Notes under the pieces: model-generated
The model's input: the letters and a program-made list of their open reading frames with translations, nothing else
What the model was told of the DNA's origin: nothing
Database searches by the model: none
Shown: positions 24,703-33,927 of the stretch, piece after piece
How the letters are laid out: each line of letters begins with the position of its first letter
Numbering within the stretch: the first letter of the stretch is position 1
Made by a program: the position numbers and the translations under genes
NCBI GenBank assembly: GCA_040385525.1
Contig: JAZKHE010000004.1
Location: 362,513 to 426,512, forward strand
Length of the DNA stretch: 64,000 nt
DNA from: JAZKHE01 sp040385525
Lineage (GTDB): Bacteria; Bacteroidota; Bacteroidia; UBA4408
Direction: 5' to 3'

Positions 24703-26364
24703 ATGAAAACAGATATTGAAATTGCTCAGTCAACACCAATTATTCCTATTCAAAAAATTGCTGAAAGTATTGGCATTTCTAACGAACAAGTTATTCCATA
24801 TGGAAACGACAAAGCCAAAATTAGTTATCAATTAATTGATGATAGCAAAGTAAAACAAAGTAACTTAATTTTAGTTACTGCTATAACGCCTACCAAAGCA
24901 GGTATTGGCAAAACAACAACTTCTATAGCTTTAGCGCAAGGATTAAAAAAAATTGGTAAAAAATCAATTTTAGCATTACGCGAACCTTCCTTAGGTCCTT
25001 GTTTTGGGATGAAAGGCGGAGCTTGCGGAGGTGGCTACTCGCAAGTAATACCGATGGAAGATATTAATTTACATTTTACAGGAGATTTTCACGCCATAAC
25101 TTCAGCAAACAATATGATTGCTGCATTGGTAGATAATTTTCAATACTACAATAAAACTAAACCCAACGGACTTAAACAAATTTTATGGAAACGTGTGTTG
25201 GATGTTAACGATAGAGCCCTACGAAACGTTATAACAAGTTTGCAAGGAAATGGACAGCCAACAGAAACAGGTTTTGATATTACACCTGCTTCTGAAATTA
25301 TGGCTATACTTTGTTTAGCAAAAAATATGGAAGATTTGCGTGCGCGAATTGGTAATATTTTAGTGGGTTATACTAACGAAAATAAAGCTTGCTATTTAAA
25401 AGATTTAGGTTTTGAAGGCGCTATTTGTACATTATTGAAAGATGCTATAAATCCTAATTTGGTTCAAACTTTAGAAGGTGGCGCAGCTTTTATTCATGGT
25501 GGACCATTTGCAAATATTGCGCATGGCTGCAACTCTATTGTAGCAACTAAGTTAGCTATGACGTATGGCGACTATGTGATTACAGAAGCTGGATTTGGTG
25601 CTGATTTAGGAGCAGAAAAATTTTTAAACATTAAATGTAGAATTGCAGAAATTTCTCCTAAAGTAACAGTTTTAGTAGTTACATCGCAAGCTTTAAAATT
25701 ACACGGAAATGTAAACGAAAAAGAAATTGCGCAACCCAATTTAGAAGGTTTAAAATCAGGATTAAAAAATTTAGAACGTCATATTGAAAATCTGCAAGGA
25801 TTTGGACAAAGTGTGGTAGTTGCTTTTAACCGTTATGGCTTTGATAGCGATGAAGAAATTAATTTTATAAGCAATTGGTGCAAAGAAAAAGGAGCAGAAT
25901 TTGCCTTAAACGATGGATTTATGAATGGTGGGAAAGGAGCGGCAGACTTAGCTAAAAAAGTAATTGATATCATTGAAAATAAGCCCTCATCTGCAATAAA
26001 ACATACATATGATTTAACGGATAGTATTGAAGAGAAAATAAATAAAATTGTTTCTAAAATTTATAAAGGAAAAACAGTTCATATTACACACAAAGCACAG
26101 CTGATACTTAAAAAAATTAAAGAATTAGGTCTTGAACATTATCCTGTTTGTATTGCTAAAACTCAATATTCGTTTAGTGATGATGCAAAAAAAGTGGGTG
26201 CTGTTAGCGATTTTGAAATTGAGATCGAAAATTTAGTAATTAATAATGGAGCGGGTTTTATAGTAGCAGTTGCAGGCGAAATTATGCGTATGCCAGGCTT
26301 ACCAAAAGAACCACAAGCATTACACATTGATATTGTAAACGATAAAATTGTTGGATTGAGTTAA
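24703..26364 (+). CDS. fhs: Formate-tetrahydrofolate ligase
   Basis: ATP-dependent formation of 10-formyl-THF from formate and THF. 553 residues, full length. The nucleotide-binding TPTKAGIGKTTTSI is at residues 63-76, followed by LREPSLGPCFGMKGGACGGGY, INLHFTGDFHAITSANNM and GFDITPASEIMA, all conserved. EAGFGADLGAEKF and GGAAFIHGGPFANIAHGCNS are further hallmarks. It starts three bases after hutI, so the two are likely co-expressed, joining histidine-derived one-carbon units to the folate pool. Confidence 0.96.
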   Translation: MKTDIEIAQSTPIIPIQKIAESIGISNEQVIPYGNDKAKISYQLIDDSKVKQSNLILVTAITPTKAGIGKTTTSIALAQGLKKIGKKSILALREPSLGPCFGMKGGACGGGYSQVIPMEDINLHFTGDFHAITSANNMIAALVDNFQYYNKTKPNGLKQILWKRVLDVNDRALRNVITSLQGNGQPTETGFDITPASEIMAILCLAKNMEDLRARIGNILVGYTNENKACYLKDLGFEGAICTLLKDAINPNLVQTLEGGAAFIHGGPFANIAHGCNSIVATKLAMTYGDYVITEAGFGADLGAEKFLNIKCRIAEISPKVTVLVVTSQALKLHGNVNEKEIAQPNLEGLKSGLKNLERHIENLQGFGQSVVVAFNRYGFDSDEEINFISNWCKEKGAEFALNDGFMNGGKGAADLAKKVIDIIENKPSSAIKHTYDLTDSIEEKINKIVSKIYKGKTVHITHKAQLILKKIKELGLEHYPVCIAKTQYSFSDDAKKVGAVSDFEIEIENLVINNGAGFIVAVAGEIMRMPGLPKEPQALHIDIVNDKIVGLS

Positions 26365-26374
26365 AGTAAAAATT

Positions 26375-26890
26375 ATGAGAAAAATTGCATCATTCATTTT
26401 ACTACTATTATTTTGCTTTTCTGTAAAAGCGCAAGAAGTTTTAAAAACACAATGGCATAGCGATACCGAAAGTATTGACGCCATTATTAAAGCAACTTAC
26501 GAAGTAATTTCTGGTCCTGCTGGGCAACGTGACTGGGATAGATTTAGAAATTTATTTGATGCAAAAGCACAAATGGGTGCAGTATATAAAAATAAAAATG
26601 GTGTAGAAGTTTTTAAATCGTTTACACCAGAAGAGTACATAAAAAACAACAACGATTTTTTACTGAAAAACGCATTTATTGAAAATGAAATTCATCGCAC
26701 TACAAATCAATTAAATTATTTAGTTCAAGTTTTTTCTACCTATAAATATACTACTGATGGTAAAACACAACGCGGAATTAACTCTATTCAGTTAATAAAA
26801 CAAAACAACCGATGGTACATTTTTTCTTTAATTTGGGAAGAAGAAAATGAGTTTAATATAATTCCAAAAATATATTTACAAGTAAAATAA
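26375..26890 (+). CDS. Secreted NTF2-like protein, unknown function
   Basis: 171 residues with a signal peptide (residues 1-19, FSVKAQ). The mature part fits the NTF2/SnoaL-like fold: an initial helix (SIDAIIKATYEVISGP), then RDWDRFRNLFDAKAQMGAVYK, a middle helix (SFTPEEYIKNNNDFLL) and C-terminal strands ending RGINSIQLIKQNNRWYIFSLIWE, the typical last strand of that fold. Role unknown; an enzyme or a binding protein is possible. It follows fhs by 10 bases and precedes the DinB-like gene by five, so it is part of the hutI transcription unit. Confidence 0.8.
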   Translation: MRKIASFILLLLFCFSVKAQEVLKTQWHSDTESIDAIIKATYEVISGPAGQRDWDRFRNLFDAKAQMGAVYKNKNGVEVFKSFTPEEYIKNNNDFLLKNAFIENEIHRTTNQLNYLVQVFSTYKYTTDGKTQRGINSIQLIKQNNRWYIFSLIWEEENEFNIIPKIYLQVK

Positions 26891-26895
26891 ATAAA

Positions 26896-27390
26896 ATGAA
26901 ACTAAGCGAAACTATTTTAGAAGAAATGAAACAAGAAGCAATTGCAACGCGAAAATTGCTAGAGTTAGTACCATTTGAAAAAGCTGATTTTAAACCGCAC
27001 GAAAAATCGATGACGCTAAAACGTTTGGCTGTGCACGTTGCAGAAATAAACGGTTGGTATAAAGAATGTTTAGTGCAAGATGTTTTAGATTTTGCTAAAG
27101 ACGATTCAAAACCAAAAGAGTTTAACTCTACAGCCGAGCTTCTTGCACATCATGATGATTTACTTGCCAAAGCTGAAGTAATTTTAAAAGAAGTGAAAGA
27201 AGAAGAGTTTGAAAAACCTTGGACAATGCGCAATGGCGAAATTGTTTATTTTACAATGCCTAAAAAAGAAGTGGTACGTACTTGGTGTTTAAATCATTTA
27301 TACCATCACCGCGGACAACTAACTGTTTACTTGCGTTTGCTAAATATTCCATTGCCTAGCACTTATGGTCCATCGGCCGATACGATGTAA
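26896..27390 (+). CDS. DinB-family protein
   Basis: 164 residues, four-helix bundle of the DinB/YfiT superfamily, whose members bind a divalent metal with three histidines and often act as thiol-dependent transferases. Probable ligands: His in RLAVHVAEINGWY and two in NHLYHHRGQLTVYL near the C-terminus. Ends GPSADTM, a common tail for the family. Last gene of the hutI-fhs group, followed directly by a terminator. The exact substrate cannot be given; thiol (bacillithiol or similar) dependence is only a family-level possibility. Confidence 0.88.
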   Translation: MKLSETILEEMKQEAIATRKLLELVPFEKADFKPHEKSMTLKRLAVHVAEINGWYKECLVQDVLDFAKDDSKPKEFNSTAELLAHHDDLLAKAEVILKEVKEEEFEKPWTMRNGEIVYFTMPKKEVVRTWCLNHLYHHRGQLTVYLRLLNIPLPSTYGPSADTM

Positions 27391-27396
27391 AAAAAG

Positions 27397-27424
27397 AACC
27401 GCTCCATTAATTGACGGAGCGGTT
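27397..27424 (+). terminator. Terminator of the hutI operon
   Basis: aaccgctcc (27397-27405), about 10-base loop, ggagcggtt (27416-27424), starting six bases after the DinB-like stop. Shares the GCTCC/GGAGC core with terminators at 16810 and 37952. Confidence 0.8.
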
Positions 27425-27446
27425 TATTTATTACTTTATAAGTGTT

Positions 27447-27749
27447 TTACTTCTTCTTATTAATTATGTATGTATTGCCTTTTGGTGAAATTTCCCAAGT
27501 GGTATCATAAATTTGTGGCAAATACCTGTCGTATAATTTTACGCGTTTGTTAGTTTTAATATCATCTTCTCCATCTTTAGAAATACCTGTAAACTCGTAA
27601 CTTCTAACATTTGGATGTTCTAGCATATACGCTTTAACAATGTTTACAATGGTTGTCATTACGCGGTAAAGTTCTCCTCTGTTTGTCTCTACGTATTCCT
27701 CGCCTTCAAACTCGTCGTTTGTAACACCAAATACAATTATAGCGTGCAA
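27447..27749 (-). CDS. Conserved-looking unknown protein; start codon uncertain
   Basis: From the only canonical start (TTG 27749) it is 100 residues, but the same frame is open and protein-like for another 45 codons up to 27884 (encoding APYTIVYPAISSAGVYFF, SGVNYEVRFGRKQDN and on into HAIIVFGVTNDEF). An ATG at 27902 lies in the same frame but is separated from this stretch by a TAA at 27885-27887. So either a non-canonical start (ATA 27872 or thereabouts) is used, or the true 5' end is broken by a stop. Domains not recognised; no signal or membrane segment. It is convergent with the hutI operon. Confidence 0.6.
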   Translation of the reverse strand: MHAIIVFGVTNDEFEGEEYVETNRGELYRVMTTIVNIVKAYMLEHPNVRSYEFTGISKDGEDDIKTNKRVKLYDRYLPQIYDTTWEISPKGNTYIINKKK

Positions 27750-27944
27750 AATATTATCTTGTTTACGCCCAAAACGGACTTCATAATTTACTCCACTATC
27801 AGTAGTGAAAAAGTAAACTCCAGCCGAACTTATGGCAGGATAAACGATTGTATATGGAGCTAATGTGCTTATAACTAAATTATTTTAATACAAACTTAAC
27901 ATTTCAAAGCAATATAAAAAATTTTTAAGGCAATGTGTATCAAA

Positions 27945-29045
27945 TTAATACAAACTTTTAAAGCATTTTTCTATTCTTTCTAATCCTTTTTCGAACTCAT
28001 CATTTTTATACCAGCCAAAACCTAATCTAAAATAGCAGTCGGGCATTTCAAACCAATGTCCGGGTCCAACCATTGTTTTAAATTCTGAATATAATTTTTT
28101 ATAAAACTGTTCGGTATCAATGTTTGCATCAATAAACCTTGGGAAAGCAACTACTCCACCTTTTGGTTCCACCCACTCTAAAAAACTTTGCTGGTTCATC
28201 CAGTTTTTTAAAAAAGTGAATTTAGTGCCGACTTCTTTTTTTACTTCTGCTAAAAGCTGATTACGCTGCTGCATAAAATAATAGGCAAGCTCTTCGTCAA
28301 CCAACGAATTCGTAATAAATATTTGTTCTTTCGCAGATAAAAATAATTCCATTAAATCGGTATTAGAAGTGCATAGCCAACCAATTCTAATTCCTGGTAA
28401 ACCAAATGCTTTTGATAAAGAAGAAACTGAAATTACTTGCTTGCTTGTTGATGACCATAACGGTAACACCTTGTCGAAAGTTAAATCGCGATACGTTTCA
28501 TCAACCAACACATAACAATTGTGTTTTTCTGCCAAAGCAATTATTTTATTAATTTCTTCGGTTTCTATTATTGTTCCTGTTGGATTGTGCGGTGTTGTAA
28601 TGCTAATTAATTTTGTTTTAGGAGTAATTAATTTTTCTACTTCATTAGCTTTTAAAGCAAAATGATTTTCGAAAGTTAAATCAATAAAGTTTATTTTACA
28701 TCCTATTGCTAATGGCGTTTCAATGTTTGTAGCGTAATTAGGTCGCGTAACAATTAGTTCATCTTCGGTTTGTAATAATGATGTTGCAATTATAAACAAG
28801 GCAGAAGCCGCACCAGCTGTAACCAACACATCATTAGCATTGCAAGCCGAATGCTCTGCGATTAATTTTCGCAACTCTGGTTTGCCGTAATGGTCGCCAT
28901 AAGCCAAAGCTAAATTTTTAAATTCAACTTTATAATCAGATAAAATTACATCGCTAACCGAACTTTCTGCCAAATTACACTCAATAGTTGCATAACCCAA
29001 TTGCTCGGGCGATTCAGCTTCTATGGGCATTCGACGATAACGCAT
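27945..29045 (-). CDS. PLP-dependent class I/II aminotransferase
   Basis: 366 residues of fold type I. Conserved parts: GAASALFIIATSLL (cofactor phosphate region), TPHNPTG (151-157, Asn154), VDETYR (Asp182, binds the pyridine nitrogen), SLSKAFGLPGIRIGW with the Schiff-base Lys212, and a C-terminal YFRLGFGW arginine for the substrate carboxylate. The N-terminal arm is short. The family includes many unrelated specificities and the neighbours (TA-like pair, purL) do not help, so the substrate is left open. Its start lies 30 bases after the TA-like pair, possibly read through from it. Confidence 0.88.
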   Translation of the reverse strand: MRYRRMPIEAESPEQLGYATIECNLAESSVSDVILSDYKVEFKNLALAYGDHYGKPELRKLIAEHSACNANDVLVTAGAASALFIIATSLLQTEDELIVTRPNYATNIETPLAIGCKINFIDLTFENHFALKANEVEKLITPKTKLISITTPHNPTGTIIETEEINKIIALAEKHNCYVLVDETYRDLTFDKVLPLWSSTSKQVISVSSLSKAFGLPGIRIGWLCTSNTDLMELFLSAKEQIFITNSLVDEELAYYFMQQRNQLLAEVKKEVGTKFTFLKNWMNQQSFLEWVEPKGGVVAFPRFIDANIDTEQFYKKLYSEFKTMVGPGHWFEMPDCYFRLGFGWYKNDEFEKGLERIEKCFKSLY

Positions 29046-29075
29046 TATTTTGAACTATGAGTTTTGAATGAAAAG

Positions 29076-29543
29076 TTAAGAGTTTAATTCGTTACTTTTT
29101 AGAAGTAATTCCATTTCAATTTCTTCAGAAATTCTAAACCCAACATTTTTTAGTTTTTCTATATAAGGTTTAATTTCAGTAATAAAGCCATTTTGCTTTG
29201 CTTTAAACAAAACACCTAAAGTTCCAGTAATTTTAAAGCCTAGTTTCTGAGCTTCTTTTCTTCCTTTTAAATCATCTAAAATTAAAATCACATCTTTTAA
29301 TTCTAGAGCTAAAGCAATAGCAGAAGCTTCTCCAGCATCTAAAATGTTTTCTAAAAGTTTTTTGTAGTTTAAATTAGAAGCGTTTTGAATTTTAATCCAA
29401 TCAGGAAGAGCTTCACCAAATTCATCAACAATCTCAGATGTAACAATTACTTCGGAATATAACTTTTGTAAAATTGAAATCACTTCAAGTTTTGACAAAG
29501 CTATCAAACAACTAGTATCTGTTATTACAACTTTATCAAGCAT
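29076..29543 (-). CDS. DUF3368 / PIN-like protein, putative toxin
   Basis: 155 residues. PIN-like pattern: first strand with acid (VVITDTSCLIALSKL, Asp8), an EIVDEFGEALPDW region, DAGEASAIALALEL (the GE motif) and LILDDLKGRKEAQKLG with paired aspartates. These are the conserved acids of PIN nucleases, typical of the DUF3368 group. It overlaps the upstream UPF0175 gene by eight bases, the usual antitoxin-toxin order for this pair. Toxicity and RNase activity are family-level expectations only. Confidence 0.85.
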   Translation of the reverse strand: MLDKVVITDTSCLIALSKLEVISILQKLYSEVIVTSEIVDEFGEALPDWIKIQNASNLNYKKLLENILDAGEASAIALALELKDVILILDDLKGRKEAQKLGFKITGTLGVLFKAKQNGFITEIKPYIEKLKNVGFRISEEIEMELLLKSNELNS

Positions 29544-29763
29544 TAGAAATATCGTTTTCTAAATCTTCTTTAGATAAACTAAATAATGAAACTCCGTATT
29601 TACCAAGAATTTCAATAAAAGTTCTTTTAGAAACACCAACAATTTCAGCACCCTGACCAACAGTAACTAAACCATCTTGATACATTTTAGATGCAAGATA
29701 AATTGAAAAATCAAAGTTTTTCAAATTTAATGTGTCTGGAATATTTAACTTAATTAGGCTCAT
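29536..29763 (-). CDS. UPF0175 small protein, putative antitoxin
   Basis: 75 residues with a helix-turn-helix-like centre: LASKMYQDGLVTVGQGAEIVGVSKRTFIEIL, typical for UPF0175 (YAZ-like) proteins that pair with DUF3368 PIN-like partners. It should bind its own promoter; an imperfect palindrome, attgttaataat (29763-29774), overlaps the start codon and is a possible operator. Overlaps the PIN-like gene by eight bases, so the two are translationally coupled. Confidence 0.85.
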   Translation of the reverse strand: MSLIKLNIPDTLNLKNFDFSIYLASKMYQDGLVTVGQGAEIVGVSKRTFIEILGKYGVSLFSLSKEDLENDISNA

Positions 29764-29821
29764 ATTGTTAATAATATACTTCTAATTTACAAAAAAAAAT
29801 AGCATTAGTCAAAACAGATAA

Positions 29822-32065
29822 TTAATTATTAAAATAACTCGCCAATGTATTATCAAATGGTTTTTTAAACTCATCTACTTTTCCGTAGTTTTTGTTATCT
29901 ATAACAATGTCTCCACCATTTACTGTGCCTAACAAACTAACTTTTGTATTGTGTTTTTTTGCTTCTTCTAAAAAGGCAGCTTCATTACTTGAACTTACGC
30001 TTACAACAACTCTGCTTTGTGCTTCGCCAAACAAAAAGGCATCTTTTCTTATTGATAAATCAGTTGCCACATCAAAACCTAAATTTTTGAACATTGCTGA
30101 TTCTAAAAGCGTAATAAATAATCCGCCATCTGCACAATCGTGAGCCGAAGTTAAAACTCCTTTTTTAATTAATTCTTTAACTGTGTTTTGTAATTCAAAC
30201 TCTTTATCTAAATCAAAATGTGGAGCTGGTGTATTTTTTACTTTATGAAATGAATACAAATATTCTGATGAATTAATATCGTTTACCGATTCGCCTAACA
30301 AATAAATTTTATCTCCTGCTTTATCAAAAGCTAAACTGGTAACTAATTTTTTATCCATTACAATTCCCATCATACCAATAGTTGGCGTAGGGAAAACAGG
30401 CTCTGTTTTATCGCCGTTAGTTGTTTGATTATAAAAACTAACATTACCACCAGTTACAGGAGTACTAAATTTTAAACAAGCTTTGCTCATCCCTTTTATA
30501 GCACCAACAAATTGCCAATACACTTCAGGATTATATGGATTTCCAAAATTTAAACAATTAGTAATTGCAGAAGGCTCGCCACCAGAACAAACTATATTAC
30601 GCGCAGCTTCGGCTACAGCAATAGCGCAACCAATTTCTGGATCGGCATTTACGTAACGTGAATTACAATCAACTGTTAATGCTAATGCTTTGTTATTTTC
30701 TTTTATGTTTACTATTGCAGCATCGGTCGGAAAGTTAGTACTCATATTTACTGTACCTACCATGCTATCGTATTGCTCAGCAACCCAACGTTTTGAAACG
30801 ATGTTTGGGTGACTAGCTAAATGTTGCATTACTAGTTTTAAATCAGCAGGCTCTGTAACTTGCGAAATATTGAATTTTTTTGATTCAGCAAAATAAGCTG
30901 GTTCTTTGTATTCTCTGTGATAAACTGGAGCGCCACCACCTAAAACTAAATCTTCGGCAGGAACATCACCAACTAACTCTCCGTGCATATAATAATGCAA
31001 ACGTTTTGTATCTGTAACTTCACCAATCAAGGCACAATTTAAATCCCATTTATCAAATACTTTTTGCACTTCGGCTTCTCTTCCTTTATGCACAACAATA
31101 AGCATACGCTCTTGCGACTCCGATAATAAAATTTCGAAAGGTTGCATATTTGCCTGACGAGTAGGAACTTTATCTAAATGAATGATCATACCGTGCTCAC
31201 CTTTAGCACTCATTTCAGAAGTTGAACAAGTAATACCAGCAGCACCCATATCTTGCATACCAACAACAGCACCAGTTTTAATAACTTCTAAAGTTGCTTC
31301 TAACAATAATTTTTCTTGAAATGGATCACCCACTTGTACCGCTGGTAAATCTTTTGCAGAATCTTCAGTGATATCTGCCGATGCAAAAGTTGCCCCATGT
31401 ATTCCATCTTTACCAGTTGCTGAACCTACAATAAAAACAGGATTTCCAACACCATAAGAAGTAGCTGAAATAGTTTCGCCAACTTTTACAATTCCAGCAC
31501 TCATTGCATTTACTAATGGATTTACATTGTAGCAATCATCAAAAAACACTTCCCCTCCAACTGTTGGTATACCAAAAGCATTACCATAATCGCCAATTCC
31601 TTTAACAACACCTTTTACTAACCATTTAGTTCTATCTAAATTTATATTACCAAAACGTAACGAATTTAATTGCGCAATTGGGCGAGCTCCCATTGTAAAA
31701 ATATCGCGATTAATACCTCCAACACCTGTTGCAGCACCTTGGTACGGCTCTAATGCAGAAGGATGATTATGTGATTCTATTTTAAAAGCACAAGCTAAAC
31801 CTTCACCAATATCAACCAATCCAGCATTTTCTTCGCCAGCTTTTGCTAACATATGCGGACCTTCTTTAGGCAATTTTTTTAACCAAACTATAGAGTTTTT
31901 GTATGAACAATGTTCGCTCCACATAACAGAAAAAATACTCAACTCAGTAAAATTGGGCGTTCTACCCAAAATTTCTTTAATTTTTTCAAATTCGTCGGGC
32001 AATAAACCCAATTTTTTTGCTGTATCTACTGTTACCTGTGTTTCTTTTTGTGTGGAAGTTGACAT
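29822..32065 (-). CDS. purL: Phosphoribosylformylglycinamidine synthase subunit PurL
   Basis: ATP-dependent amination of FGAR to FGAM in purine synthesis. 747 residues, the small PurL form that works with separate PurQ and PurS, which are not in this window. Motifs: MWSEHCSYKNSIVWL, KIESHNHPSALEPYQGAATGVGG (the catalytic histidine and ATP-binding region), GIVGVGG-like repeats (GGEVFFDDCYNVNP, TVGGEV) and DCADGGLFITLLESAM in the second half. A TAnnTTTG box lies 32 bases upstream. Well-conserved, full length. Confidence 0.95.
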   Translation of the reverse strand: MSTSTQKETQVTVDTAKKLGLLPDEFEKIKEILGRTPNFTELSIFSVMWSEHCSYKNSIVWLKKLPKEGPHMLAKAGEENAGLVDIGEGLACAFKIESHNHPSALEPYQGAATGVGGINRDIFTMGARPIAQLNSLRFGNINLDRTKWLVKGVVKGIGDYGNAFGIPTVGGEVFFDDCYNVNPLVNAMSAGIVKVGETISATSYGVGNPVFIVGSATGKDGIHGATFASADITEDSAKDLPAVQVGDPFQEKLLLEATLEVIKTGAVVGMQDMGAAGITCSTSEMSAKGEHGMIIHLDKVPTRQANMQPFEILLSESQERMLIVVHKGREAEVQKVFDKWDLNCALIGEVTDTKRLHYYMHGELVGDVPAEDLVLGGGAPVYHREYKEPAYFAESKKFNISQVTEPADLKLVMQHLASHPNIVSKRWVAEQYDSMVGTVNMSTNFPTDAAIVNIKENNKALALTVDCNSRYVNADPEIGCAIAVAEAARNIVCSGGEPSAITNCLNFGNPYNPEVYWQFVGAIKGMSKACLKFSTPVTGGNVSFYNQTTNGDKTEPVFPTPTIGMMGIVMDKKLVTSLAFDKAGDKIYLLGESVNDINSSEYLYSFHKVKNTPAPHFDLDKEFELQNTVKELIKKGVLTSAHDCADGGLFITLLESAMFKNLGFDVATDLSIRKDAFLFGEAQSRVVVSVSSSNEAAFLEEAKKHNTKVSLLGTVNGGDIVIDNKNYGKVDEFKKPFDNTLASYFNN

Positions 32066-32097
32066 AATGGAGAAGCTTTAATTATTGAAATGTGCCA

Positions 32098-32105
32098 CAA
32101 AAATA
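32098..32105 (-). promoter_or_regulatory. -7 promoter box for purL
   Basis: Minus-strand TATTTTTG (TAnnTTTG), 32 bases upstream of the purL ATG, between purL and the RNA methyltransferase stop. Confidence 0.5.
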
Positions 32106-32161
32106 AACCTTTACAGCAATATGAGCGGTAAAAAAATCAAGTATTATTAACTTTTTTTCAA

Positions 32162-32968
32162 CTATTTAAAATCTCGTTGGCGTTTTGCTTCAAAAGTTAA
32201 TATGGCTGTGGCATTTGAAACATTTAAGGAATCAATTTTTCCGCTCATTGGTATAATGATATGCTCATCTGCAGCTTTTTGCCATTTGTCGGTAAGACCT
32301 ACAGCTTCAGTACCCATTACAAATGCAGTTGGTTTTGTGTAATCAAAATGATGATACGCTTTTGAACTATCCGATAACAAAGCAGCGTAACTTTTTATGT
32401 TTTTCTCTTTTAAATATTTAATAACATCATCGGTTTTTGCAGCTACAACTTGTGTGGTAAAAACACAACCCACACTAGAACGAATTGCATTGGGGTTATA
32501 AAAATCAGTTCGTTCATCGCAAACAATTACTGCATCAGCATTTGCAGCATCGGCAGTACGGAGAACTGCGCCTAAATTACCGGGTTTTTCAACGGCTTCT
32601 AAAATTAGAATTAATGGATTTTTACTCAACTTTAAATCACTTAACTTTAATTGTTTAGGTTGTGCCAAAGCTATAATGCCATCACTATCTTCGCGATAAG
32701 CCATTTTTGCAAAAACAGCTTTACTTACTTCAAATACAACTTTTTCAGAAACAGCTAATTTATTAATTACTTCATTTAATGAAATAGTAGAAGCTTCTTT
32801 GCAAAAAAATAAAGTTTCTATTTTAAAACCTGCTCCAACAGCCAAGCCTAATTCGCGCATTCCTTCAATAACAATTAAGTTTTGATTTTTACGTTCGCTA
32901 AACTTTTGCAGCTTTAAAACGTTCTTAATTTTAGGATTAATTAAACTTGTTATTATTTCGTTGCTCAT
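32162..32968 (-). CDS. SpoU/TrmH-family RNA 2'-O-methyltransferase
   Basis: 268 residues. N-terminal substrate-binding domain (about 1-95, NPKIKNVLKLQKFSERK, VIEGMRELGLA) and C-terminal SPOUT knot: LILEAVEKPGNLGAVLRTADAA (motif 1, with conserved Asn and Arg), AFVMGTEAVGLTDKW (motif 2) and IPMSGKIDSLNVSNATAILTFE (motif 3). The knot binds S-adenosylmethionine and methylates a ribose 2'-OH in tRNA or rRNA; which one is not clear. A TAAATTCG -7 variant is at 32986-32993. Confidence 0.93.
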   Translation of the reverse strand: MSNEIITSLINPKIKNVLKLQKFSERKNQNLIVIEGMRELGLAVGAGFKIETLFFCKEASTISLNEVINKLAVSEKVVFEVSKAVFAKMAYREDSDGIIALAQPKQLKLSDLKLSKNPLILILEAVEKPGNLGAVLRTADAANADAVIVCDERTDFYNPNAIRSSVGCVFTTQVVAAKTDDVIKYLKEKNIKSYAALLSDSSKAYHHFDYTKPTAFVMGTEAVGLTDKWQKAADEHIIIPMSGKIDSLNVSNATAILTFEAKRQRDFK

Positions 32969-33054
32969 TTAAATGTTTTGAAAAGCGAATTTACAAAGTA
33001 AAGCCGATGAAGAACCATTTTTTTAATTAATTTTACCACCCATAAATTAAATAT

Positions 33055-33927
33055 ATGCCACAGGTAACCCTTAAAAATTACCTTTCGTTAGTAAAGTTTA
33101 GTCATACCATATTTGCAATGCCCTTTGCAGTTGTGGGTTTTTTAATTGCTTTAAAAACAAATCACGCACCGCTAGAATGGAGTTTATTTGTTAAAGTATT
33201 GCTATGTATGCTTTTTGCACGAAACTCTGCAATGGCTTTTAATCGCTGGGCGGATAGAGAATTCGACAAAAGAAATCCGCGTACTTTTGTAAGAGAAATT
33301 CCTTCAGGAGTTATATCAGCTAATGCCGCTTTGTTTTTTGTAATTGGTAATTGTTTGTTGTTTGTAGCAACTACATATTTTATCAATCCAATTTGTTTTT
33401 ACCTCTCGCCAATAGCATTAGTAGTGGTTTTGGGCTATAGTTTAACCAAGCGTTTTACTCCACTTTGCCATATAATTTTAGGTTTAGGATTATCACTTGC
33501 TCCAATTGGTGCCTATTTAGCGGTAACAGGAGTTTTTGATATGTTGCCTCTATATTTTTCGTTTGCTGTTTTGTTTTGGTCGAGTGGTTTTGATATTATT
33601 TATGCTTTGCAAGACGAAGAGTTTGATCGATCTCAAAAATTACTTTCCATACCCGTAGTTATGGGTACACGCAATGCTATGCGCTTATCAAATTTGTTAC
33701 ATTTTTTAACGGGTGTGTTTTTAATTATACCTGGCATTGTTGGAGATTTTGGTTTGTATTATTTTATTGGAAGCGGAATTTTTTGTTGCTTACTTTTTTA
33801 CCAACACACATTGGTAAAGCACAACGATTTAACTAAAGTGAATTTAGCTTTCTTTACCCTCAACGGAATTGCGAGCGTTATTTTTGCCTTGTTCTTTATT
33901 CTTGAATTTTATTTCGGAAACAAGTAG
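33055..33927 (+). CDS. UbiA-type prenyltransferase
   Basis: 290 residues with eight or so membrane helices. The two acidic motifs of the UbiA family are present: AFNRWADREFDKRNPRT (N-x3-D-x3-D form) and ALQDEEFDRSQKLLSIP (second D-x3-D). Attaches a polyprenyl tail to an aromatic acceptor. In Bacteroidota using the futalosine route such a protein (MqnP) acts in menaquinone synthesis, which is a reasonable guess here but not proven. Shares one base with the next gene's start, so formimidoylglutamase is co-translated. Confidence 0.85.
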   Translation: MPQVTLKNYLSLVKFSHTIFAMPFAVVGFLIALKTNHAPLEWSLFVKVLLCMLFARNSAMAFNRWADREFDKRNPRTFVREIPSGVISANAALFFVIGNCLLFVATTYFINPICFYLSPIALVVVLGYSLTKRFTPLCHIILGLGLSLAPIGAYLAVTGVFDMLPLYFSFAVLFWSSGFDIIYALQDEEFDRSQKLLSIPVVMGTRNAMRLSNLLHFLTGVFLIIPGIVGDFGLYYFIGSGIFCCLLFYQHTLVKHNDLTKVNLAFFTLNGIASVIFALFFILEFYFGNK

